DNA of 64,000 nt from BRH-c25 sp035627615 (GCA_035627615.1 DASPLL010000008.1:1-64000), one strand, 5' to 3'; counted from the first letter of the stretch, positions 1-8,345 are shown. Notes: generated from the letters alone by a model not told the origin. Numbers and translations are program-made.

Positions 1-6
1 TGAAGA

Positions 7-122
7 TCTGGTGGCAATGACGGAGAGGTCACACCTGTTCCCATCCCGAACACAGAAGTTAAGCTCTCCAGTGTCGATGGTACTTGGACCGCAGGGTCCT
101 GGGAGAGTAGATCGCCGCCGGG
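7..122 (+). rRNA. rrf: 5S ribosomal RNA
   Basis: This is the 5S rRNA of the large ribosomal subunit. The sequence carries the conserved 5S core, including the stretch CCCATCCCGAACACAGAAGT and the later GGGAGAGTAG. The 5' TCTGGTGGC and 3' GCCGCCGGG ends can pair as the terminal helix I. No 23S or tRNA sequence is visible before it, so it is probably the end of an rrn operon starting outside the window. Its last bases are part of a 31-bp inverted repeat. Ends are accurate to a few bases. Confidence 0.95.
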
Positions 123-176
123 TAAATAAAAAAATAACAGCATTAGCTGTTATTTTTTTATTTACCCGGCGGCGAT
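111..176. terminator. 31-bp perfect inverted repeat at the 5S 3' end
   Basis: Bases 111-141 and 146-176 are perfect reverse complements around a 4-base loop (ATTA). The arm holds an A7 run facing a T7 run, so either strand gives a stem with a U tract. This would serve as a bidirectional terminator between the 5S gene (+) and the convergent hflC gene (-). The outer 12 bp duplicate the 3' end of the 5S gene in inverted form, which is more than a terminator needs. Confidence 0.75.
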
Positions 177-188
177 GAGCCATAACTA

Positions 189-1100
189 TTACTTCCCTAT
201 CAGATACTTTGTATAAGGTGAATCTATTGGAAGAATTATTGTTGGTTTGCCTTTTAAAGTCTTTTTATAGGATTCCAGTGTTCTCATAAATTTGTAGAAC
301 TCAGGATCCTGGTTATAGCTTTTTGCATATATCTTTGCTGCTTCGGCGTCAGCTTGACCTTTGATTTCTTCAGAGGCTGCATAGGCCTGGGATATGATTA
401 TCTTCGCCTGCTTATCGGCTTCTGCTTTTATTTCCGTGGCTTCATTCTCAGCCATGAATATGTTTTCCTTCGCTATTTTTTCCCTTTCAGACTTTATTTT
501 CGAATAAGCTATCTGTTCTTCATCAGCTGTAAGCTCAAGCCTCATAAGTCTGACATCCAGTATTTCCATTCCTGTATTTTGAAGCTGATTTCTTACTGCT
601 GCAGTTATTTCTTCATTGTAATCCTTACCTGCGGCAATACCTTTTATGATTTCATCGTAGGACAGCTTGCTGTATTCCTGCCTTACGGCAGAATAGACTG
701 CGCTCTCAATCATGACCTCAGCACTTCCTATAGTATGCACATTGTTTATAAAGCTGTGAGGCTCTGTGATTTTCCACACTGCGTAATTCCTCAGGATGAT
801 ATTCCTTTTGTCTTTTGAGAATACTTTTATTGGCTGAATCTCATAGTCTGCGAGCTTTTTAGTAAGAGTATCGGTGCTTTGTACAAGAGGAAGCTTAAAA
901 AACAGACCGGGTTCATCAATGATCCTCTGGACTCTGCCAAACTGCTTGATCACGACCAGTTCATCCTCCTGGACGACAAGAGTATTTGCAATAGCTGCCA
1001 TTATCAACAGCACTAAGAGGGAAATAACAAGCAGCCTTTTCAGCAGCAGATCCAGCAATACACTCTTATTCTTATGGTTCAAATTATTGGAGGTATTCAT
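189..1100 (-). CDS. hflC: HflC, SPFH/band-7 membrane protein
   Basis: Protein of 303 aa of the SPFH (stomatin/prohibitin/flotillin/HflKC) family. In characterised bacteria HflC forms a large cage with HflK around the membrane protease FtsH and modulates membrane protein turnover. A membrane segment lies near residues 20-43, followed by the band-7 domain and an Ala/Glu-rich helical stretch around residues 200-265. It is the second gene of an hflK-hflC pair: the hflK stop and the hflC start overlap by one base (TAATG), which indicates translational coupling. The 3' end faces the 5S gene. No ftsH gene is visible here. Confidence 0.9.
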   Translation of the reverse strand: MNTSNNLNHKNKSVLLDLLLKRLLVISLLVLLIMAAIANTLVVQEDELVVIKQFGRVQRIIDEPGLFFKLPLVQSTDTLTKKLADYEIQPIKVFSKDKRNIILRNYAVWKITEPHSFINNVHTIGSAEVMIESAVYSAVRQEYSKLSYDEIIKGIAAGKDYNEEITAAVRNQLQNTGMEILDVRLMRLELTADEEQIAYSKIKSEREKIAKENIFMAENEATEIKAEADKQAKIIISQAYAASEEIKGQADAEAAKIYAKSYNQDPEFYKFMRTLESYKKTLKGKPTIILPIDSPYTKYLIGK

Positions 1101-2044
1101 TATTCCTCACCTCCAAGATCTTTTATGGGTATGTATTCTATAGCGCCATTCCGGTCATCCACTATGTATATGTTGCTGCCTGGAAGCACTTCCTCAAGAG
1201 TTTCTATGAGAAGTCTTGTTTTGGTAACAGACTTGCTTAATCTGTATTGCTCATACAGGTTGTCGAATCTTGCTGTTTCTGCTTTTGCCCTATTGAGTTT
1301 TTCTTCTGAATATGCTTCAGCCTCCCGGTGCATTTTTTGAGCTTCGCTTTCAGCAGCAGTGAGTTTTTGGTTTTTATAATCTTCGGCCTTTGAAATAAGT
1401 GTGTTCCTTTGGGCTATCGCATCAGATACATTATCAAAGGACTTCTGAACCTGTGCCGGCGGATGTGCTTCCTGTATCTTGATGTCCAGTACCTGTATGC
1501 CTATATTGTATTTTGAAATAAGTTTTTCAAGCTGCTCTTTGGCTTTCATCTGTATATCTATTTTCCCGCTGCCAAGAGCTGAGTCTATGGTCGAATTTCC
1601 CATGGCTGTCCTCAAAGCTGAAATTATTGCATTCTCGAGTATTTTATCCGGATCCTCCGCATTGATAAGGTATGCTTTTGGGTCTGTTACTCTCCATTCA
1701 ACCAGCATATTCACCAACATGAGATTGCCGTCTTCCGTCATATATACAGATTCATTCTGCAGGTCTTCATCCTTTTGCTTTTTCAAATTGCTGATACCTA
1801 TTTCTATGATATTGGCTTTGTTTATATTAATGGCATCAGCCTGCTGTATAGGATATGGAAGTTTGAAATGTATGCCGGCCTGAGATATTTCGGTTATACT
1901 GCCAAAAGTGCGCACAATTCCTACTTCACCATCTTTTACAGTATAAACGGATGTAAAAATACAAAAAACAAATATGATTGCTATAAAAATACTTATGATT
2001 CTGGAAATATTGAATACTTCCGTCAGTATTGCATCGTGTTTCAC
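1100..2044 (-). CDS. hflK: HflK, SPFH/band-7 membrane protein
   Basis: Protein of 314 aa, partner of HflC in the FtsH-regulating SPFH complex. A single membrane segment lies near residues 14-35, followed by the band-7 domain (YTVKDGEVGIVRTFG at its start) and a long charged helix (about 190-265). The start is GTG at 2044, preceded by AAGGGGTGG at suitable spacing; no in-frame ATG fits better. Unlike proteobacterial HflK there is no long Gly/Pro-rich N-terminal tail, which is usual in Firmicutes. It is transcribed divergently from hflX across about 210 bp. Confidence 0.88.
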   Translation of the reverse strand: MKHDAILTEVFNISRIISIFIAIIFVFCIFTSVYTVKDGEVGIVRTFGSITEISQAGIHFKLPYPIQQADAININKANIIEIGISNLKKQKDEDLQNESVYMTEDGNLMLVNMLVEWRVTDPKAYLINAEDPDKILENAIISALRTAMGNSTIDSALGSGKIDIQMKAKEQLEKLISKYNIGIQVLDIKIQEAHPPAQVQKSFDNVSDAIAQRNTLISKAEDYKNQKLTAAESEAQKMHREAEAYSEEKLNRAKAETARFDNLYEQYRLSKSVTKTRLLIETLEEVLPGSNIYIVDDRNGAIEYIPIKDLGGEE

Positions 2045-2253
2045 GGTTCCACCCCTTTGTAACTGTTTGGAATGTCTTTAAATTATAGACATAATATATG
2101 ATCTTTATCTATCATTATCTCAGAAAAGCAAAATAAATTCAATGCACATGGACAGGCACATGTGCTGCAATAAGAATATATGTGTGTACAATGTTTATAT
2201 TGTATGTAATAATATGATAAAATATCTTATGTATTTGGAATAGAGGTGAGCGT

Positions 2254-4020
2254 ATGGATAACACAGCAGGAATCAAGAAATTATTGTTGAAACGGCTGGA
2301 GAACCTTAAGGAATTGACTGTTGACAAGTATCAGCTGGTTTCAGAGGAGATAATTTCAGAAATCTGTGATATAACGGAGGAAACAGGTAAGGAGATTGCA
2401 GTATACATTGACAGGAAGGGTTCAGTGCTTGATGTGAGCATAGGAGATGAAAATACTGTGGCTCTGAAGGGCTATAACAATAGAAGGTCTGAAGAAAGCT
2501 TAAGCGGGATAAGGTGTGTGCATACACATCCAAATGGCGCCGGAGGACTATCAGAGGTGGATCTCTCAGCTTTAAAAAGGATGAGATTTGATATTATGGC
2601 TGCTGTCGGAGTTTCAGAGGGTATAATGACTAATGGGAGTATAGCTTTTCTTGGGATTGATGACGAAAAGCAGCTTCAGGCAATTGTTATGGGTCCTTAC
2701 AGTTTTGAAAGGCTGATGAAGGTCAATATTTTTGATGTGATCAATGAAGCTGAAGCCGGTCTGAAGGATATAAGAAAAGCAGGGAAAGAGGTAGACAGCG
2801 ATGTAGAACGGGCTGTTCTGGTAGGAATTGAAGACGAAGAGGCTCTTGATGAGTTAAGAGAGCTTCTGAAAACCGCAGGGGGCAGTGAGGTCGGCAGAAT
2901 GGTGCAGAGCAAAGATAAAAAGGACACTGCATTTTTTATCGGCAAAGGAAAACTCAAAGAGCTTATGCTTCTTAGCCAGGCTATGGACGCGAACCTTGTT
3001 GTTTTTGACGAGGAGCTTTCAGGCGCCCAGATAAGAAATCTGGAAGAAGCTCTGGGGATAAAGGTTATTGACAGGACTCAGCTGATTTTGGATATTTTTG
3101 CACAGAGGGCACGGTCCAGAGAGGGAAAGCTGCAGGTGGAGCTGGCTCAGCTGAAATATATGATGCCCCGTTTGATAGGCATGGGGCAGCACATGTCAAG
3201 GACAGGCGGAGGTATAGGGACCAGGGGGCCGGGAGAAAAGAAGCTGGAGGTAGACAGGAGAAGGATAAGGAACAGGCTTAATGACCTGGAAAATGAACTG
3301 AAGGAGGTCAAGAAACAAAGGGATCTCCAGAGGGAAGGGAGAATATCAAGGAAGACCTTCCAGTTATGTCTTGTAGGCTACACAAACGCAGGAAAATCAA
3401 CTCTTCTCAACAATCTCGCAGATGCTGAAATATATGCCAGGGATCAGTTGTTCGCTACGCTGGATCCTACTACGAGAAAGGTGACCCTTAATAACAGCAA
3501 GGAAGTACTGGTCACAGATACAGTCGGATTTATAAGGAAGCTGCCGCATGATCTGGTTGAAGCTTTCAAATCGACACTGGAAGAGGTGCTGTATGCCGAT
3601 CTCCTTATACACGTGGTCGATGGAAGCAATCCTGATTATGAAACGCAGATAAATGTGGTTATAGATGTATTGACAGAGCTGGGTGCTGAGGATAAGGACA
3701 TTATTATGGCTATCAACAAGATAGATAAATGCCCCGGTAAGTTTGCCGCAGTTGAATATAAGGGTATGGAAAATGTTGTGCATATTTCAGCTTCAGAGAG
3801 GATAGGCCTGTCACAGCTGCTTGACTTAATTGAGAAATATGCAGGAATGAGGTCAAAGACCGTTGAACTGCTGGTGCCTTATGCGGAGGGCAGTGTTGTG
3901 TCTACAATTTATGGCAGTGCCAATGAGGTAATTGAGGAGCAGTATAGGGATAACGGAATCTATATAAAGGCTGAAGTGGATGAAATCAGTTATGGAAGAT
4001 TGAGCAAATATATAATATAG
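2254..4020 (+). CDS. hflX: GTPase HflX with N-terminal JAMM-like domain
   Basis: Protein of 588 aa; common HflX proteins are near 420-430 aa. HflX is a ribosome-associated GTPase that splits stalled or heat-damaged 70S ribosomes. The C-terminal part has the HflX N-domain and a G domain: G1 GYTNAGKS at 374-381, then DTVGFI (G3), NKID (G4) and SAS (G5). The first ~170 residues are an extension with HTHPNGAGGLSEVD at 90-103, which fits the JAMM/MPN+ signature HxHPx6SxxD, and E47 is a possible upstream glutamate ligand. RBS GAGGTGAG precedes the ATG. Peptidase activity is inferred only; many MPN domains are inactive. Confidence 0.93.
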   Translation: MDNTAGIKKLLLKRLENLKELTVDKYQLVSEEIISEICDITEETGKEIAVYIDRKGSVLDVSIGDENTVALKGYNNRRSEESLSGIRCVHTHPNGAGGLSEVDLSALKRMRFDIMAAVGVSEGIMTNGSIAFLGIDDEKQLQAIVMGPYSFERLMKVNIFDVINEAEAGLKDIRKAGKEVDSDVERAVLVGIEDEEALDELRELLKTAGGSEVGRMVQSKDKKDTAFFIGKGKLKELMLLSQAMDANLVVFDEELSGAQIRNLEEALGIKVIDRTQLILDIFAQRARSREGKLQVELAQLKYMMPRLIGMGQHMSRTGGGIGTRGPGEKKLEVDRRRIRNRLNDLENELKEVKKQRDLQREGRISRKTFQLCLVGYTNAGKSTLLNNLADAEIYARDQLFATLDPTTRKVTLNNSKEVLVTDTVGFIRKLPHDLVEAFKSTLEEVLYADLLIHVVDGSNPDYETQINVVIDVLTELGAEDKDIIMAINKIDKCPGKFAAVEYKGMENVVHISASERIGLSQLLDLIEKYAGMRSKTVELLVPYAEGSVVSTIYGSANEVIEEQYRDNGIYIKAEVDEISYGRLSKYII

Positions 4021-4036
4021 TTTGTGAGGGTAATAT

Positions 4037-4969
4037 ATGTCGAAAAATAAGATAGGATACATCTATGTCTTACTTGCAGCCTTTTTTTTCGCTTTGATAG
4101 CTGTAATCGGCAAGACTGTAATGAACAGTGGGATCAATGTATTTGATCTGCTCATACTGCAGAATGCGGCAGCAGTGATATTCATGCTTGCATATTTTGT
4201 AGTAGTGGATATAAAAAAATTGCATTTGGACAAAAGCAGGTTGAAGATAATACTGGTGCAAGGCCTTGTTGGGAGTGCCGGCACAACGATACTATTTTAC
4301 CTTGCGCTTCAGAAAATGAACGCAGGAATAGCTTCAATGCTGCTGTTTACTCATCCTGTGCTTGTGAGCCTTTATTTCATGGCGACAAATACAAAGAAAA
4401 TAACATTGACGAATAATTTGGCCCTTTTGGCCGCTTTTCTTGGCAGTATGATGGTAATAAATGTGTTCGATATCGACATAGTGAAGACGCCTCTTACTGC
4501 ACTTGGGTTCGGAATACTTTCAAGTGCTGCATATGCCTTCTACAATATTTACGCTGATGTAAAGCTTAGGGATTTTGAGCCGCTGGTAATAACCTTTTAT
4601 ACTACTCTCATAATTTTAGCAGTGGCGCTTTTGCTCCGCCCCGGCTTTTTCAGGTTTGAGTTTGCAATGACTTCAGAGCTTGTACTGTATGTATGCGAGC
4701 TTGCAGTGGTTTCCGGGATACTGCCTGTGATATTCCTTTACAGGGGCATAAAGCTGGTGGGCGCAGACAAAGCAAGCATTGCAGCCACTTCAGAGCTGCC
4801 GATAACAATACTGATGTCATATATCGTGCTGGGTGAAAGGATGGGGCTCGTTCAACTTGCGGGGGTGCTGCTTATAGTCTGTTCAATTATAATACTGCAG
4901 TATGAGGGGACTCTGGAAAAAAACTTCAATAATTTCCTCTCCCATCATTTTCATCGTCATCGCACCTGA
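4037..4969 (+). CDS. EamA/DMT family transporter
   Basis: Integral membrane protein of 310 aa with about ten hydrophobic segments in two repeats, as in EamA (drug/metabolite transporter) permeases. The second repeat ends in the typical pattern ASIAATSELPITILMSYIVLGE. Substrates of this family are varied (amino acids, drugs, nucleotide precursors) and cannot be predicted here. It starts 16 bases after hflX behind GTGAGGGT and may be co-transcribed with it. Its 3' end overlaps by 44 bases a small convergent ORF on the other strand. Confidence 0.85.
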   Translation: MSKNKIGYIYVLLAAFFFALIAVIGKTVMNSGINVFDLLILQNAAAVIFMLAYFVVVDIKKLHLDKSRLKIILVQGLVGSAGTTILFYLALQKMNAGIASMLLFTHPVLVSLYFMATNTKKITLTNNLALLAAFLGSMMVINVFDIDIVKTPLTALGFGILSSAAYAFYNIYADVKLRDFEPLVITFYTTLIILAVALLLRPGFFRFEFAMTSELVLYVCELAVVSGILPVIFLYRGIKLVGADKASIAATSELPITILMSYIVLGERMGLVQLAGVLLIVCSIIILQYEGTLEKNFNNFLSHHFHRHRT

Positions 4970-5081
4970 AATAGTTTTCGCATTTTTCATTTTTATCTGC
5001 TTTGCTGTTCTGGTTGTTCTGCCGGTATCTGGTTATGCCTCTGACCAGCACATAAGCGGCTAATAGTCTTTTAATCTTCAT
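4926..5081 (-). CDS. Small basic/acidic protein coupled to TauE/SafE genes
   Basis: A 51-aa ORF beginning MKIKRLLAAYVLVRG and ending in an acidic, Asn/Asp-rich tail. Two features support translation. AGGAAAGGAAG lies 6-7 bases before the ATG. The start also overlaps the stop of the upstream TauE/SafE gene as ATGA, the classic coupling arrangement. Its 3' end overlaps the convergent EamA gene by 44 bases. It has no family I recognise and no clear membrane segment. It may be an accessory peptide of the exporter, or a fortuitous ORF. Confidence 0.45.
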   Translation of the reverse strand: MKIKRLLAAYVLVRGITRYRQNNQNSKADKNEKCENYFRCDDDENDGRGNY

Positions 5082-5464
5082 TTGCAATCTTCCTTTCCTG
5101 AGCTTGGTTTTTTGGATTTACTTTTAGAGGTTATTTCATAAATACCCATGATGAAGAGGAATATCCCGAAAAATCTTTTCAGCAGAGCAGAATCAAGTTT
5201 CACTGCAAGCAGTGATCCTATTACAGCTCCGATGCAGCCTGTTACTGCAAGCTTGAGAAGCAAGCCCTTCTCAATGTTGTGCTTTCTTGCATGTACAAAA
5301 AGAGCTGCAATGGCAGAGGGTATGAATACAAGAAGGTTTATACTCTGGGCAATTTGCTGCCTGGTACCGGCCAGGAAAACAAGGGCAGGAATCAATAATG
5401 TACCTCCGCCTATACCCATGCCGCTTATGATGCCTGATGCAAAGCCTATGATAATTGTAAGCAC
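5078..5464 (-). CDS. TauE/SafE family half-transporter (second gene)
   Basis: Membrane protein of 128 aa with about four hydrophobic segments, half of a usual TauE/SafE permease (about 250 aa, eight segments). The family exports sulfite, sulfoacetate and related small anions. The start shows the family signature GFASGIISGMGIGGGTLLIP (residues 7-26). The start is GTG, sharing its first G with the stop of the upstream half gene (TAGTG), so the two halves are probably made together and assemble as a heterodimer. The C-terminal tail is Lys/Ser-rich. Confidence 0.8.
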   Translation of the reverse strand: MLTIIIGFASGIISGMGIGGGTLLIPALVFLAGTRQQIAQSINLLVFIPSAIAALFVHARKHNIEKGLLLKLAVTGCIGAVIGSLLAVKLDSALLKRFFGIFLFIMGIYEITSKSKSKKPSSGKEDCK

Positions 5465-5826
5465 TAGAACACCATCCTTAAAGCGGCAATGATCATGAAA
5501 ATGCCGAATATTTTTCTCAGGGCATTTACGGAGAACTTGTTCAAAATGCAGGAACCCACTAAAGCACCAAGTATTGAGCCTGTCGCTACTTTAAGTGTAA
5601 GCGTCAGGTCAACTACATCATATCGGATATAGATAACCGAGCTTATTAGGGACAGGGGAAGAATAATGGAAATTGCAGTAGCGTGGGCTTTATGGTCTTC
5701 GATGCCCATGATGAATACAAGGCAGGGCACAAGTATAGTACCGCCGCCTGAGCCGAAGATACCGTTTACAAGGCCTACCATTAGGCCGATCAGTGCAGTT
5801 CTTACCATGGTTGCATTCTTTTTCAT
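5464..5826 (-). CDS. TauE/SafE family half-transporter (first gene)
   Basis: Membrane protein of 120 aa, equivalent to the other half of a TauE/SafE anion exporter, with the signature GLVNGIFGSGGGTILVP near its N-terminus. The chosen start (ATG at 5826) has GGAG seven bases upstream; a longer reading to 5904 lacks an RBS. Both half genes keep the Gly-rich motif that occurs once per repeat in full-length members, so together they reconstitute one transporter. The operon is first half, second half, then a 51-aa ORF. Confidence 0.8.
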   Translation of the reverse strand: MKKNATMVRTALIGLMVGLVNGIFGSGGGTILVPCLVFIMGIEDHKAHATAISIILPLSLISSVIYIRYDVVDLTLTLKVATGSILGALVGSCILNKFSVNALRKIFGIFMIIAALRMVF

Positions 5827-5982
5827 AATTACTCCAATTGTATCATTTTTCTTCTGCTTCTCTATTATTAATCTCTGCAATACCTGTTTTAATATTGCAT
5901 GCAAATATTTACAAGGTGGATCTTAGCAATAGCGTTCTCATTTATTGCATTGAAGACGGAGATTTGTTATTTGCATTGATTA

Positions 5983-6011
5983 TTTACATCAATTTTTAAG
6001 AATGATATTAT
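5983..6011 (+). promoter_or_regulatory. SigmaA-type promoter of nadE
   Basis: TTTACA (5983-5988), a 17-base spacer and TATTAT (6006-6011). The predicted transcript starts shortly before the nadE RBS. No operator is evident. Confidence 0.5.
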
Positions 6012-6069
6012 ATATAGGTGAAATAGAGCAGTTATTTAATAAATGCAGTTTACAATTGGAGGTCTTTTT

Positions 6070-6810
6070 ATGATGGATGTGGATAAGGTAATAAATGAAG
6101 CGGTTGGATGGATAAAAGGCACTGTAGAAGAAGCCGGCGCCAAAGGAGTTGTATTCGGACTTTCCGGAGGGATAGACTCAGCAGTTGTTGCGGCACTCTG
6201 CAAGAAAGCTTTTCCTGAAAAATCACTGGGAGTAATTATGCCCTGCTATAGCAATCCTATAGATGAGGAGCATGCATTGCTGGTTGCAAAAGCCCTGGAT
6301 CTGGAGACAAAAACAGTAGTGCTTGACCAGTCTTTTGATACTATGAAGGCTTTGCTTGGTGTACGGGAAGATGACCCAAGGCTGGCGGTAGCAAATATAA
6401 AGTCAAGACTGAGGATGATAACTGTTTATTATAATGCGGGCGTAAGAAATTGCCTGGTTGCAGGTACAGGCAACAGGTGTGAGCTTAAAATCGGTTATTT
6501 TACAAAGCATGGTGATGGGGGAGTGGATTTCATGCCATTGGCAAGCTTTGTGAAAAAAGAGGTAATGGAGCTGGCATATAAGCTGGGTATTCCGGAAATA
6601 GTCATAACAAAGCCGCCGACAGCCGGCTTGTGGGAAGACCAAAGTGACGAGAAGGAAATGGGAATGAGCTATGCGGAGCTTGACGAATACATACTGACAG
6701 GTAATGGATCTGACTGTATAAAGAATAAGGTTGAGGGTATGTATCGGAGAAGTGAGCATAAGAGAGTGCCCGCGCCTAAATTTATACCGACAGAAAAAGG
6801 AAATTTATAG
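6070..6810 (+). CDS. nadE: NH3-dependent NAD+ synthetase
   Basis: Cytosolic enzyme of 246 aa for the last step of NAD biosynthesis: ATP-dependent amidation of nicotinate adenine dinucleotide. The PP-loop ATP-binding motif SGGIDSAV is near residue 35 and a second conserved block GTGNRCELKIGYFTKHGDGG lies mid-protein. It lacks the N-terminal nitrilase domain of glutamine-dependent enzymes, so free ammonia is the expected nitrogen donor. The start was moved to the ATG at 6070 because TTGGAGGT ends six bases before it; an upstream ATG at 6043 has no RBS. Confidence 0.92.
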   Translation: MMDVDKVINEAVGWIKGTVEEAGAKGVVFGLSGGIDSAVVAALCKKAFPEKSLGVIMPCYSNPIDEEHALLVAKALDLETKTVVLDQSFDTMKALLGVREDDPRLAVANIKSRLRMITVYYNAGVRNCLVAGTGNRCELKIGYFTKHGDGGVDFMPLASFVKKEVMELAYKLGIPEIVITKPPTAGLWEDQSDEKEMGMSYAELDEYILTGNGSDCIKNKVEGMYRRSEHKRVPAPKFIPTEKGNL

Positions 6811-6878
6811 TTTACACGGAAAAAGGTTTTATGATAAAATTAACGTGGCTTATTCTTAGATAGGGGAGGTTTTTATAT

Positions 6879-7616
6879 ATGTCCGGACATTCAAAATGGG
6901 CAAATATTAAACATAAAAAAGGCAAGGCCGATGCCATGAGAGGCAAGATATTCACAAAGCTGGGCAAGGAAATAGCCATGGCAGCCAAGGGTGGGTCTGA
7001 TCCCAGCACCAATGGCAAGCTTGCCGATGTAATAGCAAAGGCGAAGTCCAACAATATGCCGAATGATACGATACAGAGAGCTATTAAGAAGGGTGCCGGC
7101 GAGATGGAGGGTGTGGACTACGAAGAGATAGTCTATGAAGGCTATGCTCCAGGCGGAGTAGCGGTTATAGTTTCCACACTTACTGAAAACAGAAATAGGA
7201 CAGCAGGAGATGTAAGGCACATTTTTGATAAAAACGGCGGAAGCATGGGAGTTTCCGGTGCTGTAAGCTGGATGTTCGACAAGAGAGGCGTTATCATAGT
7301 TGAGAAGGACGGAAAGATTGAAGAGGAAGAGCTCATGATGCAGGCTCTTGATGCAGGGGCTGAAGATTTCACTGCAGAAGAGGATTCCTTTGAAATACTT
7401 ACTTCCGCAGAAAGCTTTTCGGAAGTAAGGCAGAAACTGGAGGAGATAGGAGTGCCGATGGCTTCGGCAGAAGTGACGATGGTACCGCAGAACTACATAG
7501 AAGTAACAGCGGAAGACGATATAAAGAAGATAAACAAGATGATGGATATGTTCGACGACAACGATGACGTGCAGGACGTTTACCACAATGCTGAGCTTCC
7601 TGATGAGGAAGAGTAG
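6879..7616 (+). CDS. yebC: YebC/PmpR family protein
   Basis: Protein of 245 aa that opens with the family hallmark MSGHSKWANIKHKKGKAD. Members were described as DNA-binding regulators (PmpR) and more recently as factors that help ribosomes translate proline-rich stretches; which applies here is unknown. The acidic C-terminus is typical. RBS GGGGAGG precedes the ATG. In many bacteria yebC neighbours ruvC; here the ruv genes are 23 kb away. A hairpin terminator follows. Confidence 0.93.
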   Translation: MSGHSKWANIKHKKGKADAMRGKIFTKLGKEIAMAAKGGSDPSTNGKLADVIAKAKSNNMPNDTIQRAIKKGAGEMEGVDYEEIVYEGYAPGGVAVIVSTLTENRNRTAGDVRHIFDKNGGSMGVSGAVSWMFDKRGVIIVEKDGKIEEEELMMQALDAGAEDFTAEEDSFEILTSAESFSEVRQKLEEIGVPMASAEVTMVPQNYIEVTAEDDIKKINKMMDMFDDNDDVQDVYHNAELPDEEE

Positions 7617-7626
7617 TCACAAATGT

Positions 7627-7675
7627 ACACCTTCTTTTATGAATGTAAATATTCATAAGGAAGGTGTGTTTTTTT
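7627..7675 (+). terminator. Rho-independent terminator after yebC
   Basis: A 17-18-bp nearly perfect stem (ACACCTTC..ATGAAT against ATTCAT..GAAGGTGT) followed by a run of seven T. Confidence 0.85.
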
Positions 7676-7779
7676 ATGCTGAATATAATCATAAAGAGGA
7701 TTTATTGAAGACTTTATGTATATCATATGAAGAGTTGGCAACTGTTTTAAATAATAAGATATACAGGAGGTTATGAAAA

Positions 7780-8097
7780 GTGCCGAACTTTGCAAATCCT
7801 TTTCAAGGAAACATTAATCGTAAACTGACAAAAGAGGAGTTGATCCAAGCGATCCGTCTTGATATTGCCGGAGAATTGGAAGCAATCTATGTCTATGATG
7901 CCCATGTCCAGGCTGCTGATGATGAGGTGGCAAAAACAGTTATCAGTGATATCCGCGATGAAGAAAAAGCCCATGTCGGAGAGTTGATGACTCTCCTGAG
8001 GAGCCTGGATCCCAAAGAGGCGGAACTGTTTGCTTCCGGAGAAGCGGAAGTCAGAGAAATGCTCAGCCGGCTTGGGATCGCCGGCTCAGCTGTATAG
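7780..8097 (+). CDS. EncFtn-like ferritin-like protein
   Basis: Protein of 105 aa with two helices resembling encapsulated ferritin (EncFtn)/rubrerythrin-type proteins. It has a first glutamate in GELEAIYVYDAHV and the metal-site pattern DEEKAH about 30 residues later. EncFtn proteins oxidise Fe(II) at a dimer interface and usually sit in an encapsulin shell. The C-terminus (RLGIAGSAV) loosely resembles an encapsulin-loading tail, but no shell gene is nearby. The start is GTG, with AGGAGGT eight bases upstream. Codon use (many ATC, GTC, CGT/CGC) differs from the ATA/AGA-rich neighbours, suggesting transfer. The family call is by eye. Confidence 0.75.
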   Translation: MPNFANPFQGNINRKLTKEELIQAIRLDIAGELEAIYVYDAHVQAADDEVAKTVISDIRDEEKAHVGELMTLLRSLDPKEAELFASGEAEVREMLSRLGIAGSAV

Positions 8098-8118
8098 TGG
8101 TCAAGCGCGGCTCCCCCT

Positions 8119-8177
8119 CAGATGACTGTGCATCTGCCCGGTATGCGGTGCAAATTGTTTTCCAAAACAATTTGCAC
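8119..8177 (+). promoter_or_regulatory. Two hairpins downstream of the ferritin gene
   Basis: A small 6-bp hairpin (CAGATG/CATCTG, 8119-8136) is followed by a perfect 14-bp stem (8148-8161 with 8164-8177). No T run follows, so this is a weak terminator, an RNA-stabilising structure or an operator. The rest of the gap up to 8345 shows nothing I can interpret except a possible RpiR-type site at 8221. Confidence 0.45.
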
Positions 8178-8345
8178 TATGAAGCTTGCAAATACTGAAC
8201 ATATGTTATATTATGCAGGTAATACTACATATCATTTAAATGATACTGCACATGAAGTGTATATTACGGTAAAAACCTTTTGAAGCAGCTGTGAATGAGG
8301 GTTTTTGTTCATAAAAGGAAGGCTGCAAGAATATGGGGGGATTTC

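Noticed and set aside
7564..7776. 70-codon ORF across the yebC 3' end and terminator
   Set aside because: It overlaps yebC out of frame, crosses a strong terminator and has no RBS.
8098..8281. In-frame open stretch of about 60 codons after the ferritin stop codon
   Set aside because: It has no RBS or start, lies over two hairpins, and the TAG fits the end of the ferritin fold; read-through is not supported.
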